Source: Mesobacterium pallidum (GTDB lineage: Bacteria; Pseudomonadota; Alphaproteobacteria; Rhodobacterales; Rhodobacteraceae). From it: a DNA stretch of 64,000 nucleotides. Below are positions 9,712 to 18,221 of the stretch, piece after piece. The stretch is taken from the NCBI RefSeq assembly GCF_019966535.1, contig NZ_JAIMID010000001.1, forward strand, positions 538,990-602,989. Direction: 5' to 3'. Numbering within the stretch: position 1 is the first letter of the stretch; each line of letters starts with the position of its first letter. The translations under genes were made by a program, and so were the position numbers. The notes beneath the pieces were generated by a model, which saw only the letters and a list, made by a program, of their open reading frames with translations, had not been told where the DNA came from and did no database searches.

Positions 9712-10371
9712 TCAGATGTGGAACAGGCTGCCGACCACGAAGGCGATGATCGCGGCGATGCCGCCGATCAGCAGGGTCTCGGCGCCCGAAGCCCACCACC
9801 TGCGCAGCGACCAGTGGGAGCGGATGGCGCCGATCAGGAAGAAGCCGGCGAAGGTCAGGCTGCCGGAGAGGATGAAGGGCGAGGGCAGGGACAGCAGGAA
9901 TGGCAGCAGCGGCAAGAGCCCCGCCGCCAGGAAGGCCGCGAAGGTGGTCAGCGCCGCGCGCATGGGGTGAAGGCCGCTGGCCGCATGCCCTTCGCTGTCG
10001 AGCAGCAGTTGCGCCCAGACCTCGGGGTCCTGGCTGAGCGCCTGGGTCGCCTGGTCGAGGAGCGGGCCGGCGAGGCCCTTTTCGGCAAGATGCGCGCGCA
10101 GGGCGGCGCGTCGGCCCTCGGGGTCGGAGGTGATCGCGGCCCGGGTCAGGGCGTGGTGACGCGCGGAATTCTCGGCCTCGGCCCGGATGCCCGCGTAGTT
10201 TCCGGCTGCCATCGAAAACCCGTCGGCCAGCACGTTGGCGATGCCGAGCGCGACGATCACCAGCGGCGAGAGCCCGGCGCCGGCGGTTCCGGCGACGATG
10301 GCAAAGGTCGTGACCGACCCGTCGATCGCGCCGTAGACCGCGTCGCGCAGGTAGGATTGTTGCTGGCTCAT
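9712..10371 (-). CDS. VIT1/CCC1-family transporter
   Basis: 219 aa membrane protein. The N-terminal motif YLRDAVYGAIDGSVTTFAIV followed by GIANVLADGFSMAAGNY is the hallmark first-helix region of the vacuolar iron transporter (VIT1/CCC1) family, and two or three hydrophobic helices follow after residue 145. Such proteins move Fe2+ or Mn2+ across membranes. The central segment (about residues 75-140) is a charged cytoplasmic insert that resembles the metal-binding domain region of VIT proteins. It is convergent with the SRAP gene. Substrate is inferred from the family only. Confidence 0.88.
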   Translation of the reverse strand: MSQQQSYLRDAVYGAIDGSVTTFAIVAGTAGAGLSPLVIVALGIANVLADGFSMAAGNYAGIRAEAENSARHHALTRAAITSDPEGRRAALRAHLAEKGLAGPLLDQATQALSQDPEVWAQLLLDSEGHAASGLHPMRAALTTFAAFLAAGLLPLLPFLLSLPSPFILSGSLTFAGFFLIGAIRSHWSLRRWWASGAETLLIGGIAAIIAFVVGSLFHI

Positions 10372-10448
10372 GCTCGGGCTCCGGTCAGGCTGGCGATTGG
10401 CGGCGCGTCGTGCCAGAGATTGGGGGAAAGAGAGCCGGGAGACCAGAG

Positions 10449-10847
10449 ATGACGACGAACGGGCAGTGCCTCTGCGGCGCGGTGCGACTTGAAATCACCG
10501 GCCCGCTGGGCTGGACCGTGCATTGCCACTGCCAGAGCTGCCGGCGGCAGACCGCCTCGCCCATGACCACCTTCGTCGGGTTGCGGGACCGGCAGCTGCG
10601 GTGGGCCGGGGTGGCGCCGATGGAATACGAAAGCTCGCCCGGCGTGCGGCGGATGTTCTGCGGCACCTGTGGCAGCCCCGTCGCCTTCCAGGCGGATCGC
10701 TATCCGGGCGAGGTGCATATCTACGCCTGCCTGCTGGACGAGGCCGCGTCGCTCAGGCCCACCGAACATGTCCATTGGGAGGAACGGCTGCCCTGGATGC
10801 ACCCCGGCGACGACCTGACCAAGACCGAGGGCTTCGGCGCGCCCTGA
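10449..10847 (+). CDS. GFA-family zinc protein
   Basis: 132 aa protein with the Cys pattern of the glutathione-dependent formaldehyde-activating (GFA) fold: CLCGAV, HCHCQSCRR and FCGTCGSP. These bind two zinc sites. Family members include Gfa and CENP-V; most are uncharacterised, so a formaldehyde role is not shown. ATG 10449 follows a purine-rich GGGAGACCAGAG site; the frame could start 13 codons earlier but that part has no family match. It is divergent from the VIT gene and its stop faces the ycjF stop 2 bp away. Confidence 0.88.
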   Translation: MTTNGQCLCGAVRLEITGPLGWTVHCHCQSCRRQTASPMTTFVGLRDRQLRWAGVAPMEYESSPGVRRMFCGTCGSPVAFQADRYPGEVHIYACLLDEAASLRPTEHVHWEERLPWMHPGDDLTKTEGFGAP

Positions 10848-10849
10848 GG

Positions 10850-11857
10850 CTAGTCCTTTTGCCCGAAGAGGCCGGTCAGCGCCCGGCTGACGATCCCCGA
10901 GACCGACGGCCGGCGGCCGCCGCGGAACGGCAGGGGGCGGCAGACCTCCATCGCGGCGACGCCGACGCGGGCAGTGAGGGCGCCGTTGACGACCCCTTCG
11001 CCAAAGCGGCGCGAGAGTTTCGACAACACGCCGCCGCCGGCGAAGCTGCCCAGCATGTCGTCGCCCACGGCCACGGCGCCGGTCGCGACGAGGTGCGTCA
11101 TGACCGCGCGCAGCAGGCGCCATGAGCCGAAGAAGCCCGAGCGGCCGCCGTAGATCTCGGCCACCCGCCGGATCATGCGGATGTTCGACGTCAACGCCGC
11201 CACCACGTCGGCCAGGGCCAGCGGGACCATGGCGGTGACCAGCGCGACTTGGCGCGCGGCGGCCTCGACCTCGCGCAGGGCCATCTTGTCGAGAGGGGCG
11301 AGCAGGTCGGTTTCGGCCAGGGTCAGCAGGCCGTCGACATCTATGATCTCGGATTCGCGGGCCGCCAGGGTCTCGCGCCCCAGCCGCGTCTCGTCGCGCC
11401 CCGCGTAGAAGCCGCGCAGCCGGGCGCTGAGGGCGCGGGCGGCCCCAAGGTCGGACGAGGTCAGCGCGGCATCGGCGGCAAGGTGCAGGCTGTCGATGCG
11501 CTTGAGGCGGCCGAACGCAGCCAGCTCGCGGATGATGATGACAAGGCTGACCAGCAGCAGCGCGCCGATCAGCGCCGCGGCGCCGTAGCCGAGGTAGGAG
11601 TTGCGCGTGATCAGCCCGGTCACGAAATCCCAGGCGGCGACCGAGACGACCGCACCCAGCACCGACACCAGCAGCCCCCAGAACAGCCGCGCCAGCCGCG
11701 ACGGGCGCCCGGCGGCCAGTTGCGCGACGGTCTGCATGGCGCGGGCCTGCGGCAGGTCTGGCTCGGCCACGGGGGGGGCGTCAGCGGGCGAAGGCGCGGC
11801 GGCCTCGGGTTCGAGGTCGATCAGCACCGGGCCACGGGGCTTGCGGTCGTCGCTCAT
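10850..11857 (-). CDS. YcjF/TIGR01620-family inner-membrane protein
   Basis: 335 aa. A Pro/Ala-rich acidic N-terminus (about residues 1-50) is followed by two hydrophobic helices (about 60-80 and 90-110) and a conserved DUF697-like C-terminal domain. This is the architecture of YcjF, the stress-linked membrane partner encoded beside YcjX in many proteobacteria. Here the two genes are in the same minus-strand unit with a GNAT gene between them. Function is unknown. Confidence 0.88.
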   Translation of the reverse strand: MSDDRKPRGPVLIDLEPEAAAPSPADAPPVAEPDLPQARAMQTVAQLAAGRPSRLARLFWGLLVSVLGAVVSVAAWDFVTGLITRNSYLGYGAAALIGALLLVSLVIIIRELAAFGRLKRIDSLHLAADAALTSSDLGAARALSARLRGFYAGRDETRLGRETLAARESEIIDVDGLLTLAETDLLAPLDKMALREVEAAARQVALVTAMVPLALADVVAALTSNIRMIRRVAEIYGGRSGFFGSWRLLRAVMTHLVATGAVAVGDDMLGSFAGGGVLSKLSRRFGEGVVNGALTARVGVAAMEVCRPLPFRGGRRPSVSGIVSRALTGLFGQKD

Positions 11858-12288
11858 GGCACGTCCTTTCGTTGCCAGACCAGCCGCACGTCGGGCAGCC
11901 CTTCGTCCGTATGGGCGCCGTCGCTGGTCGCGACCTCGGCAAAGCCTTCGCGGCGGTAGAAGCGGCGGGCGCGGGCATTGGCCTGGAAGGTCCAGAGCTC
12001 GAGTCGGCCCTGCCCGGATTTCGCATGGGCGATCAGGGCTTTGCCGATGCCCTTGCCGGGGGTGGCGGTGTAGAGGCAGGCGACCTCTTCGCCATCCTGG
12101 GCAAGAAATCCCAGCACCGCGCCTTTTTCCGCCACCGTCACCCAGCCTCGGTCGATCATGCGTCCGGCAAAGGCGATGTCCTCGGCCCCGCTGTGCAGGC
12201 GCGGCAGCCAGGGCGTCGCTTCCGCGAAATCCGTCAGGATCGCGCCGACGGGGCCAGCATCAAGCGGGGTCGCCGCGCGCAGGATCAC
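11854..12288 (-). CDS. GNAT-family N-acetyltransferase
   Basis: 144 aa. The acetyl-CoA-binding loop is visible as YTATPGKGIGKALIAHA, followed by ARRFYRREGFAEV, the usual C-terminal GNAT motif. I chose GTG 12288 (MILRAATPLDA, typical GNAT start), which overlaps the ycjX stop by 4 bp. The longer frame upstream has no GNAT similarity. It overlaps the ycjF start by 4 bp. Substrate unknown; insertion between ycjX and ycjF is an alphaproteobacterial variation of that pair. Confidence 0.85.
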   Translation of the reverse strand: MILRAATPLDAGPVGAILTDFAEATPWLPRLHSGAEDIAFAGRMIDRGWVTVAEKGAVLGFLAQDGEEVACLYTATPGKGIGKALIAHAKSGQGRLELWTFQANARARRFYRREGFAEVATSDGAHTDEGLPDVRLVWQRKDVP

Positions 12289-13700
12289 AGCCGGTCCCCG
12301 ATCAGGAATTGCGCCGCCCGGTCCAGCCGGATATGCGGCGGCCCGTCGCCGGGGCGCATCGTGCCACTGGCGGGGGCGAAGTTCATCACCTTGTAATCGC
12401 CGTCGAGCCATTTCGTCTCCCCGGCGCGGGCCTGGTTCAGCAGCTGGCCGGGGTCTTCGGGCAGCTCTCCGGGGTAGAAGGCGGCCAGCTTGTCCTGGCC
12501 CATGAGGCGGCCGCGCACCACGTCCAAGTCCGATCCGTCATGGCGGATCCGGTCCTCGGTCGTGGCGCGCAATGCGGCGATCGACAGCGCCTCGGTCTTG
12601 GCCCCGGCGAACTTGGCCCGGTCCGCGGCCTGGCGCGTGACGGCCTGCATGAAGGCGGTCAGCCGCCCATGCTGCGTGTGATGGATATGGTCGGCCTTGG
12701 TGGCGGCAAAGAGGATCTTTTCCACCCGCTTCCCACGCAGGATCTGGCTAAGCCAGGCGTTGCGGCCGGGTTTGAAGGCGCTCAGGATGTCGGCCATGCC
12801 GTGCTGCAGATCTTCGACCGCGCGGGGGCCCGCGTTGATCGCACCCAGCGCGTCGACCAGCACCACCTGCCGGTCGATCCGGCTGAAATGATCGCGGAAG
12901 AACGGCTTGACCACCCGCGCCTTGTAGGCATCAAAGCGCCGCTCCATCTCGCGCCAGAGGCCCTTGCGCGGGGCGCGGTCCTCGGGGGGCAGGGGGGCAA
13001 AGGTCAGCACGGGCGACCCCTCGAGATCGCCGGGCATCAGGAACCGGCCGGGCGTCAGGTCGTAATAGCCGGCCTTGCGCGCGGCCTGCATGTAACGGGT
13101 GAAGCGCTCGGCCAGCGCCTTGACGCGCGGCTCGTCCCAGCTGTCCTGGCCCGTCGCGCCCTCGATCTCGAGCAGGTAGGCCTGCGCCTCGGTCCGGCCT
13201 TCGATCCGGGCCAGCACCTCGGCCGACCATTCGGCATAGGACTTGTCCAGTAGGCCGAGGTCCAGAAGCCACTCGCCAGGGTAATCCACGATGTCGAGGT
13301 GAATGGTCCGCGGCCCCTGGAACCCGCCCAGCAGTCCGCCCGGCCGCACCCGCAGCGACAGGCGGAGTTCCGACACCGACCGCGTGCTGTCCGGCCACTC
13401 GGGCGCGCGGCCGGTGAGGCGCGCCAGGTGTTCTTCGTAGTCGAAGCGCGGGATGGTGTCGTCGGGCTGGGGCTGCAGGAAGGCCGCCTCGATCCGCCCC
13501 TCGGCCTGGGCGGCGAGGCCGGTCATCCGGCCCCGGTCCATCAGGTTGGCGACGAGCGAGGTGATGAAGACTGTCTTGCCCGCCCGCGCCAGCCCGGTGA
13601 CCCCCAGCCGGATGGTGGGTTCAAAGAAGGCGCCCGAGACGGTGTCGCCCAACCCCTGCGCGGTGCGCGTGATCCCGTCGGCGATGGTGGAAATGACCAA
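12285..13700 (-). CDS. YcjX-family P-loop NTPase
   Basis: 471 aa, the usual YcjX (DUF463) length. A Walker A motif GLARAGKTVF lies near residues 36-45, and HLDIVDYPGEWLLDL near 138-152 is the conserved Walker-B-like segment of the family. YcjX proteins are stress-associated GTPase-like enzymes of unclear role, usually next to YcjF. This gene heads a three-gene unit ycjX-GNAT-ycjF with 4-bp overlaps. Confidence 0.92.
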   Translation of the reverse strand: MVISTIADGITRTAQGLGDTVSGAFFEPTIRLGVTGLARAGKTVFITSLVANLMDRGRMTGLAAQAEGRIEAAFLQPQPDDTIPRFDYEEHLARLTGRAPEWPDSTRSVSELRLSLRVRPGGLLGGFQGPRTIHLDIVDYPGEWLLDLGLLDKSYAEWSAEVLARIEGRTEAQAYLLEIEGATGQDSWDEPRVKALAERFTRYMQAARKAGYYDLTPGRFLMPGDLEGSPVLTFAPLPPEDRAPRKGLWREMERRFDAYKARVVKPFFRDHFSRIDRQVVLVDALGAINAGPRAVEDLQHGMADILSAFKPGRNAWLSQILRGKRVEKILFAATKADHIHHTQHGRLTAFMQAVTRQAADRAKFAGAKTEALSIAALRATTEDRIRHDGSDLDVVRGRLMGQDKLAAFYPGELPEDPGQLLNQARAGETKWLDGDYKVMNFAPASGTMRPGDGPPHIRLDRAAQFLIGDRL

Positions 13701-13803
13701 GTGGCTGCCCTCGTGTTCTCTTGGGCCAAGATAGGCACTTGGCGCGTGATCTCAATGGATTGCGCGTGGGACAGGCAAAATGGCCCGAGCAAGCCCGGGC
13801 CAT

Positions 13804-13882
13804 GCCTCCGGCGGGAGTATTTGGGGAATAATGAAAGGGAGGGTCGATCCGCCCTTCATTGTGCCGATAAACTCTGCGGGGG
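13804..13882. repeat. Face-to-face pair of type B gene-end repeats, pair 1
   Basis: Plus-strand copy GCCTCCGGCGGGAGTATTTG..AATAATGAAAG (from 13804) faces a minus-strand copy CTTCATTGTGCCGATAAACTC (13853-13882). The arms are partly complementary and would fold into a long imperfect hairpin. It lies between the valS stop and the ycjX start. A second imperfect stem occupies about 13889-13921. Confidence 0.75.
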
Positions 13883-13972
13883 TCGCTATTGTCGCGCCAT
13901 TTGTCCGAGAGACAATGGCGACGGGTGCAAAACCCCCACTCCTGCCATCTCAATACAGGCAGACGCCCGGTC

Positions 13973-16900
13973 TCAGCCAAGCTCGGCCAGCCGCGCATGG
14001 GCCTGTTTCAGCGCGGCTTCTTCCTCTTGGCGGGCGGCGAGGTTGGCGCGGGCTTCCTCGACCACGTCCTCGGGGGCGCTGTCGATGAACTTGGGGTTGT
14101 TCAGCCGCCCCTTGAGCCCGCCGATTTCCTTGGCCAGCTTGCCGAGGGTCTTCTCGAGGCGGGCCTTCTCCTCCGCCACGTCGATGAGGTCGGCGAGCGG
14201 CAGGCCGAAGGTCGCGCCGCCGGCGCTGAGCGTCGCCGTGCCCTTGGGGAAGGCCGCGGTCTCGGTCAGGCTCTCGACCCGGGCGAGGCGCATGATCAGC
14301 GTCTCGTTCGTCGCCCAGGCCGCCTTGGCCGCGTCGTCCCAGCTGGACACCATCAGCGGCACATGCAGGCCCGCCGGCACATGCATCTGCGCCCGGACCG
14401 AGCGGATCTCGTCGATCACCGCGATGACCCAGTTCATTTCCGCATCCGCGGCCGGGTCGACCATCTCGGCCGCCGTGTAGCTGGGCCAGTCGGTGGTCAC
14501 CAGCATGCCGTCGCGCTGGCCAAGCGTGCCCCAGAGCTCTTCGGTGATGAAGGGCATGACCGGGTGCAGCAGGATGAGGCACTGGTCGATGACCCAGGCC
14601 ATGGTGCCCTGCGTCTCGCGCTTCAGCGCCTCGTCCTCGCCCTGCAGCAGCGGCTTGGAGAATTCGACGTACCAGTCGCAGACCTTGCCCCAGACGAAGG
14701 CATAGAGCGCATTCGCCGCATCGTTGAACCGGTACTCGGAGAGCGCCGTGTCGACCACCTCGCGGACCTTGGCGGTTTCGCCCACGATCCACTTGTTGAC
14801 GGTCGCCTCGAGCGCCGTGAGGTCGGGGGCGGGGGCGGCATGCGCCTCGTTCATCTCGGCAAAGCGGGAGGCGTTCCAGAGCTTGGTGCCGAAGTTGCGG
14901 TAGCCCTTGATCCGGTCTTCCGAAAGCTTCAGCACCCCGCCGATCGCCGCCATGGAGGCATTGGTGAAGCGCAGCGCATCTGCGCCGTATTCGTCAACGA
15001 TATCAAGCGGGTCGATCACGTTTCCGGTGGTCTTGGACATCTTCTTACCCTTCTCGTCGCGGACGAGCTGGTGCAGGTAGACGGTGTGGAACGGGATCTG
15101 ATCCACGACGGCGAGCTGCATCATCATCATCCGGGCGACCCAGAAGAACAGGATGTCGAAACCGGTGACCAGCACATCCGTCGGGAAGTAGCGGGCGAGC
15201 TCGGGCGTGCGCTCGGGCCAGCCGAGCGTGCCGATGGGCCACAACCCCGAGCTGAACCAGGTGTCCAGCACGTCAGGGTCGCGCCAGACCGGGTAGACCA
15301 GCTGCGTCGGGTCCTGGTTCATCGCGTATTCGGCCAGGCTTTGCGCGAACCGCTCGATGGCGGCGCTGCGGCTTTCGACCTCGACCACGCGGGCGGCCGA
15401 AAGCGGCACGGGGATGTCCGCGTTGTCGGCGGTGAAGCGGTCCTTGACCTCGTCGAAGCTGGCCGCGCAATGGTGGACATCGCCGCGTCGCACCAGGTGC
15501 TGGTCGATCAGCAGGCGGCCCATCTCGACGATGTCGAGATCGCCGTCGCCCTCGTCATCCTCGAAATGCGGGGCCGAGAGGTCGAGCCCGTACCAGACCG
15601 GGATCTGGTGCCCCCACCAGAGCTGGCGCGAGATGCACCAGGGCTCGATGTTCTCGAGCCAGTGGTAATAGGTCTTCTCGCCGCTCTCGGGGATGATCTT
15701 GGTCCGCCCTTCGCGGACCGCGTCCAGCGCCGGGCCGACGACCTTTTCGGCGTCGACGAACCATTGGTCGGTCAGCATCGGCTCGATCACCACCTTGGAG
15801 CGGTCGCCGAAGGGCTGCATGATCGGCTTGGACTCCACCAGCGGAACCATTGCGGCGGGATCGTCGTCTTCGCCCAGCTTGGTGCCGAGACGCGGGTCGT
15901 CGGCGCGGGTCATGACGGCGAGGCCCTCGGCCGTGATCTCTTCGACCACGCGCTTGCGCGCCTCGAAGCGGTCGAGGCCCCGCAGGTGGTCGGGCACCAG
16001 GTTCAGCGCATCGACGCCCATCTCGGTGAATTCGGCGCCACCCGCATAGCCCTGCGCCTCGGTCGCAGCCTCGGCATAGGGGGCGCCGTCGGCGCGCATG
16101 TTGCCGGCCATGTCCATCAGGCGGTACATCGGGATGCCGCCGCGTTTCGCGACCTGGTAGTCGTTGAAATCATGCGCGCCGGTGATCTTGACCGCACCCG
16201 AGCCGAAGGTCGGGTCCGGGTATTCATCGGTGATGATCGGGATCAGGCGGCGATGCTCGGCGGGGCCGACCGGGATCTCGCAGAGCTTGCCGATGATGGG
16301 CGCATAGCGCTCGTCATCCGGGTGCACCGCGACTGCGCCGTCGCCCAGCATGGTCTCGGGGCGCGTCGTGGCGATCGAGATGTAGTCGCGTTCCTCGGTG
16401 AAGACGACATTGCCGTCCTCGTCCTTTTCCACGTAGGTATAGGTCTCGCCACCGGCCAGCGGGTACTTGAAGTGCCACATGTGGCCGGGGGTCTCGATGT
16501 TCTCGACCTCGAGGTCCGAGATCGCGGTCTCGAAATGCGGGTCCCAGTTGACCAGCCGCTTGCCGCGGTAGATCAGGCCCTTTTCGTACATGTCGACGAA
16601 GACCTTGATGACCGCGTCATGGAAGTTCGGGCTGTCCTCGTGGCCCGTGCGCGGATCGCCCGGGGCGCCGGCCATGGTGAAGGCGTTGCGCGACCAGTCG
16701 CAAGAATTGCCCAGCCGCTTGAGCTGGTTGATGATCGTGGCGCCGTATTCGCCCTTCCATTCCCAGACCTTGTCGAGGAAGGCCTCGCGGCCCAGTTCAC
16801 GCCGGCCGGGCTGCTGGGTCGCGGCCAGCATCTTTTCGACCTGCAGCTGCGTGGCAATGCCGGCATGGTCCTGGCCGGGCTGCCAGAGCGTGTCGAAGCC

Positions 16901-17119
16901 GCGCATGCGATGCCAGCGGATCAGGATGTCCTGGATCGTGTGGTTGAAGGCATGACCCACATGCAGCGCGCCGGTCACGTTCGGCGGCGGCAACATGATG
17001 GTGAAGCTGTCGGCGCCGGGCCGCGCGTTGGCGCCGGCCTTGAAGGCGCCGGCCTCTTCCCAGGCGGCATAGAGGCGCGGCTCGGCGCTGGCGGCGTCAA
17101 AGGTCTTTTCCATGGCCAT
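13973..17119 (-). CDS. valS: Valyl-tRNA synthetase
   Basis: 1048 aa class I synthetase, somewhat longer than E. coli ValS, as is common in alphaproteobacteria. The HIGH motif appears as HVGH at residues 53-56, within [18 protein letters not shown] lies near residue 690, followed by [20 protein letters not shown]. Valine-specific editing CP1 sequences lie between them, and the C-terminal about 70 residues form the charged tRNA-binding coiled coil ([18 protein letters not shown]). ATG at 17119; MAMEKTF also allows residue 3 as start. It attaches valine to tRNA-Val. Confidence 0.98.
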   Translation of the reverse strand: MAMEKTFDAASAEPRLYAAWEEAGAFKAGANARPGADSFTIMLPPPNVTGALHVGHAFNHTIQDILIRWHRMRGFDTLWQPGQDHAGIATQLQVEKMLAATQQPGRRELGREAFLDKVWEWKGEYGATIINQLKRLGNSCDWSRNAFTMAGAPGDPRTGHEDSPNFHDAVIKVFVDMYEKGLIYRGKRLVNWDPHFETAISDLEVENIETPGHMWHFKYPLAGGETYTYVEKDEDGNVVFTEERDYISIATTRPETMLGDGAVAVHPDDERYAPIIGKLCEIPVGPAEHRRLIPIITDEYPDPTFGSGAVKITGAHDFNDYQVAKRGGIPMYRLMDMAGNMRADGAPYAEAATEAQGYAGGAEFTEMGVDALNLVPDHLRGLDRFEARKRVVEEITAEGLAVMTRADDPRLGTKLGEDDDPAAMVPLVESKPIMQPFGDRSKVVIEPMLTDQWFVDAEKVVGPALDAVREGRTKIIPESGEKTYYHWLENIEPWCISRQLWWGHQIPVWYGLDLSAPHFEDDEGDGDLDIVEMGRLLIDQHLVRRGDVHHCAASFDEVKDRFTADNADIPVPLSAARVVEVESRSAAIERFAQSLAEYAMNQDPTQLVYPVWRDPDVLDTWFSSGLWPIGTLGWPERTPELARYFPTDVLVTGFDILFFWVARMMMMQLAVVDQIPFHTVYLHQLVRDEKGKKMSKTTGNVIDPLDIVDEYGADALRFTNASMAAIGGVLKLSEDRIKGYRNFGTKLWNASRFAEMNEAHAAPAPDLTALEATVNKWIVGETAKVREVVDTALSEYRFNDAANALYAFVWGKVCDWYVEFSKPLLQGEDEALKRETQGTMAWVIDQCLILLHPVMPFITEELWGTLGQRDGMLVTTDWPSYTAAEMVDPAADAEMNWVIAVIDEIRSVRAQMHVPAGLHVPLMVSSWDDAAKAAWATNETLIMRLARVESLTETAAFPKGTATLSAGGATFGLPLADLIDVAEEKARLEKTLGKLAKEIGGLKGRLNNPKFIDSAPEDVVEEARANLAARQEEEAALKQAHARLAELG

Positions 17120-17213
17120 GGATCTGCCCCGTCATGTGAATATGGCTGTCGGGCCTGATCTAGTGGGTTTCGCGGGCAATGGAAACCGGGTGTTTGGTGG
17201 ATGGGTCTGATGG

Positions 17214-17276
17214 GGGGGGCGCTGCCCCCGTCCGCGTGCCGCGGACTCCCCCGAGGTATTTTCGAAACAATGAAGC
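17214..17276 (+). repeat. Composite gene-end module, type A, copy 4
   Basis: Hairpins (GGGGGCGCTGCCCCC and GTCCGCGTGCCGCGGAC) are followed by CCCCCGAGGTATTTTCGAAACAATGAAG. Unlike most copies it follows no plus-strand gene: it lies between the valS start and the CcsR-like array. The rest of 17120-17329 holds no gene I can support. Confidence 0.75.
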
Positions 17277-17329
17277 AGCGGGGGCGCGCGGGGAGGCGGC
17301 GCCTGTCTGAAGAGCGATGTCTGGAAATG

Positions 17330-17370
17330 AAAAACGGCGGTGCCCAGGGAGGAGGAGAGGGCACCGCCGT
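17330..17370 (-). terminator. Terminal anti-SD hairpin with U-tract
   Basis: On the minus strand the last array hairpin is a perfect 12-bp stem (ACGGCGGTGCCC and its complement) with a 13-nt CU-rich loop, immediately followed by five T residues (17330-17334, sharing the last stem base). It therefore looks like an intrinsic terminator whose loop is itself the anti-SD motif. Confidence 0.85.
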
Positions 17371-17817
17371 CTGTGTTCGGGACCCGCCTGAGGGAGGAGG
17401 CGGCGGTATCCCGACATGCCCGGCGTCTAAAGGGAGGAGAAGCCGCCGTGCAATTCGAATGTCGGGGCGGCGGGGCCAGAGGGAGGAGAGAAGCCCCGCC
17501 GCCGATTAGAACGGGTCGCCACCGAAGGGAGGAGAGGCGGCGACCCTGGTCTTGCAAGGCGGACAAAGGGAGGAGGAGTCCGACCTCGCAAATTCTGCTG
17601 TCTTACGAAGCGGCGGCCCCAGGGAGGAGGAGAGGAGCCGCCGCTGTCAGTGTCCGGAGGGCCCGAGGGAGGAGTGGGCCGGTCCGGGCGTACGAAGCGA
17701 ACAAAGGGAGGAGGAGTTCGCTTGCGTATTCTTCATTCTTTTGCGGCGGCCCCCAGGGAGGAGGAGAGGGGACCGCCGCTTAGTGGGATGCCTGGCCGGG
17801 AGGAGGAGTGGCCGGGC
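17334..17817 (-). ncRNA. Array of eleven CcsR-like anti-Shine-Dalgarno hairpin RNAs
   Basis: Eleven consecutive stem-loops carry the minus-strand loop sequence CUCCUCCC; six have the longer CUCCUCCUCCC. Loop cores start (plus coordinates) at 17346, 17391, 17431, 17480, 17526, 17567, 17621, 17666, 17705, 17755 and 17797. Stems are 8-14 bp and differ in sequence while keeping pairing, for example 17334-17345/17359-17370 (12 bp perfect), 17466-17476/17493-17503 (11 bp perfect) and 17609-17620/17634-17645. The array directly follows the DUF1127 gene on the same strand and ends with a U-tract. In Rhodobacter sphaeroides the DUF1127 gene ccaF1 is cotranscribed with four CcsR RNAs whose loops carry CCUCCUCCC; those act in stress and C1/pyruvate metabolism control. 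By inference this transcript is processed into several sRNAs. The plus strand would instead show SD-like loops, but gene order and U-tract favour the minus strand. Confidence 0.9.
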
Positions 17818-17827
17818 GCCCCGAAAC

Positions 17828-18052
17828 TCATTTGCCGTAGGCAGCCTCGTAGGAGATGCTGCCGATCTGGCCGCGGCTGATGCCGAGGTCTGCCAGGTCG
17901 CGCTGCGACAGGGCGGCCAGTTCGTTGTAGGTCTGGCGGTACACCTGGCGACGCGCGGCGCGGTCGGAGGCTTCCATCAGGTAGGCGCCGAAGCGCGCAA
18001 GGAGGTTGGCGGCAAAGCCGGAGTCGGCGGTGTTGTTAACTGCGAGTGCCAT
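17828..18052 (-). CDS. Small DUF1127 protein (CcaF1-like)
   Basis: 74 aa basic protein. The C-terminal half has the DUF1127 pattern: YRQTYNELAALSQRDLADLGISRGQI, i.e. an arginine-rich helix then the L..L..RDL.D.GI.R motif. The N-terminus MALAVNNTADSGFA matches the style of Rhodobacter small DUF1127 proteins; a longer frame upstream runs through the leader and is unlikely. In R. sphaeroides the homologous CcaF1 binds RNA and affects sRNA maturation. Directly downstream on the same strand begins the eleven-hairpin array, so the pair is probably one transcript. Confidence 0.92.
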   Translation of the reverse strand: MALAVNNTADSGFAANLLARFGAYLMEASDRAARRQVYRQTYNELAALSQRDLADLGISRGQIGSISYEAAYGK

Positions 18053-18107
18053 CGTTGCGTCTTTCGTCTCTCGTGGGTGGTGGTTTGTTCCGCCCTCTGT
18101 TGCATCG

Positions 18108-18136
18108 AATATGCGTATTTTGCTGCGACTGCACAA
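18108..18136 (-). promoter_or_regulatory. Candidate promoter of the DUF1127-array transcript
   Basis: On the minus strand TTGTGC (18131-18136) and CATATT (18108-18113) are 17 bp apart, placing transcription start about 45-50 nt before the DUF1127 ATG. In R. sphaeroides the corresponding promoter is recognised by RpoHI/RpoHII; this element is compatible with that but not diagnostic. Confidence 0.4.
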
Positions 18137-18221
18137 TGGACGCTTCGTCAAAGCTGCCATGCAGTTTGTGCATGGGTTTTGTGCCCAAAAATTGACGTCT
18201 TTTCAACGTTTTGACGCTACG

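Noticed and set aside
11854..12411. Longer version of the GNAT gene starting at 12411
   Set aside because: The extra 41 codons lie inside ycjX and carry no GNAT similarity; GTG 12288 gives a coupled start.
13889..13921. A possible tRNA-like stem downstream of valS
   Set aside because: Only one imperfect stem; no anticodon or T arm can be folded.
13889..17158. A 1089-codon open frame antisense to valS
   Set aside because: Composition typical of a GC-rich shadow frame; valS has all class I motifs on the other strand.
17340..17817. Open frames and SD-like GGAGG motifs on the plus strand of the hairpin array; also a CRISPR-like look
   Set aside because: No start-gene follows each GGAGG, stems vary but pair, and the repeats are inverted rather than direct with unique spacers, so neither coding nor CRISPR fits.
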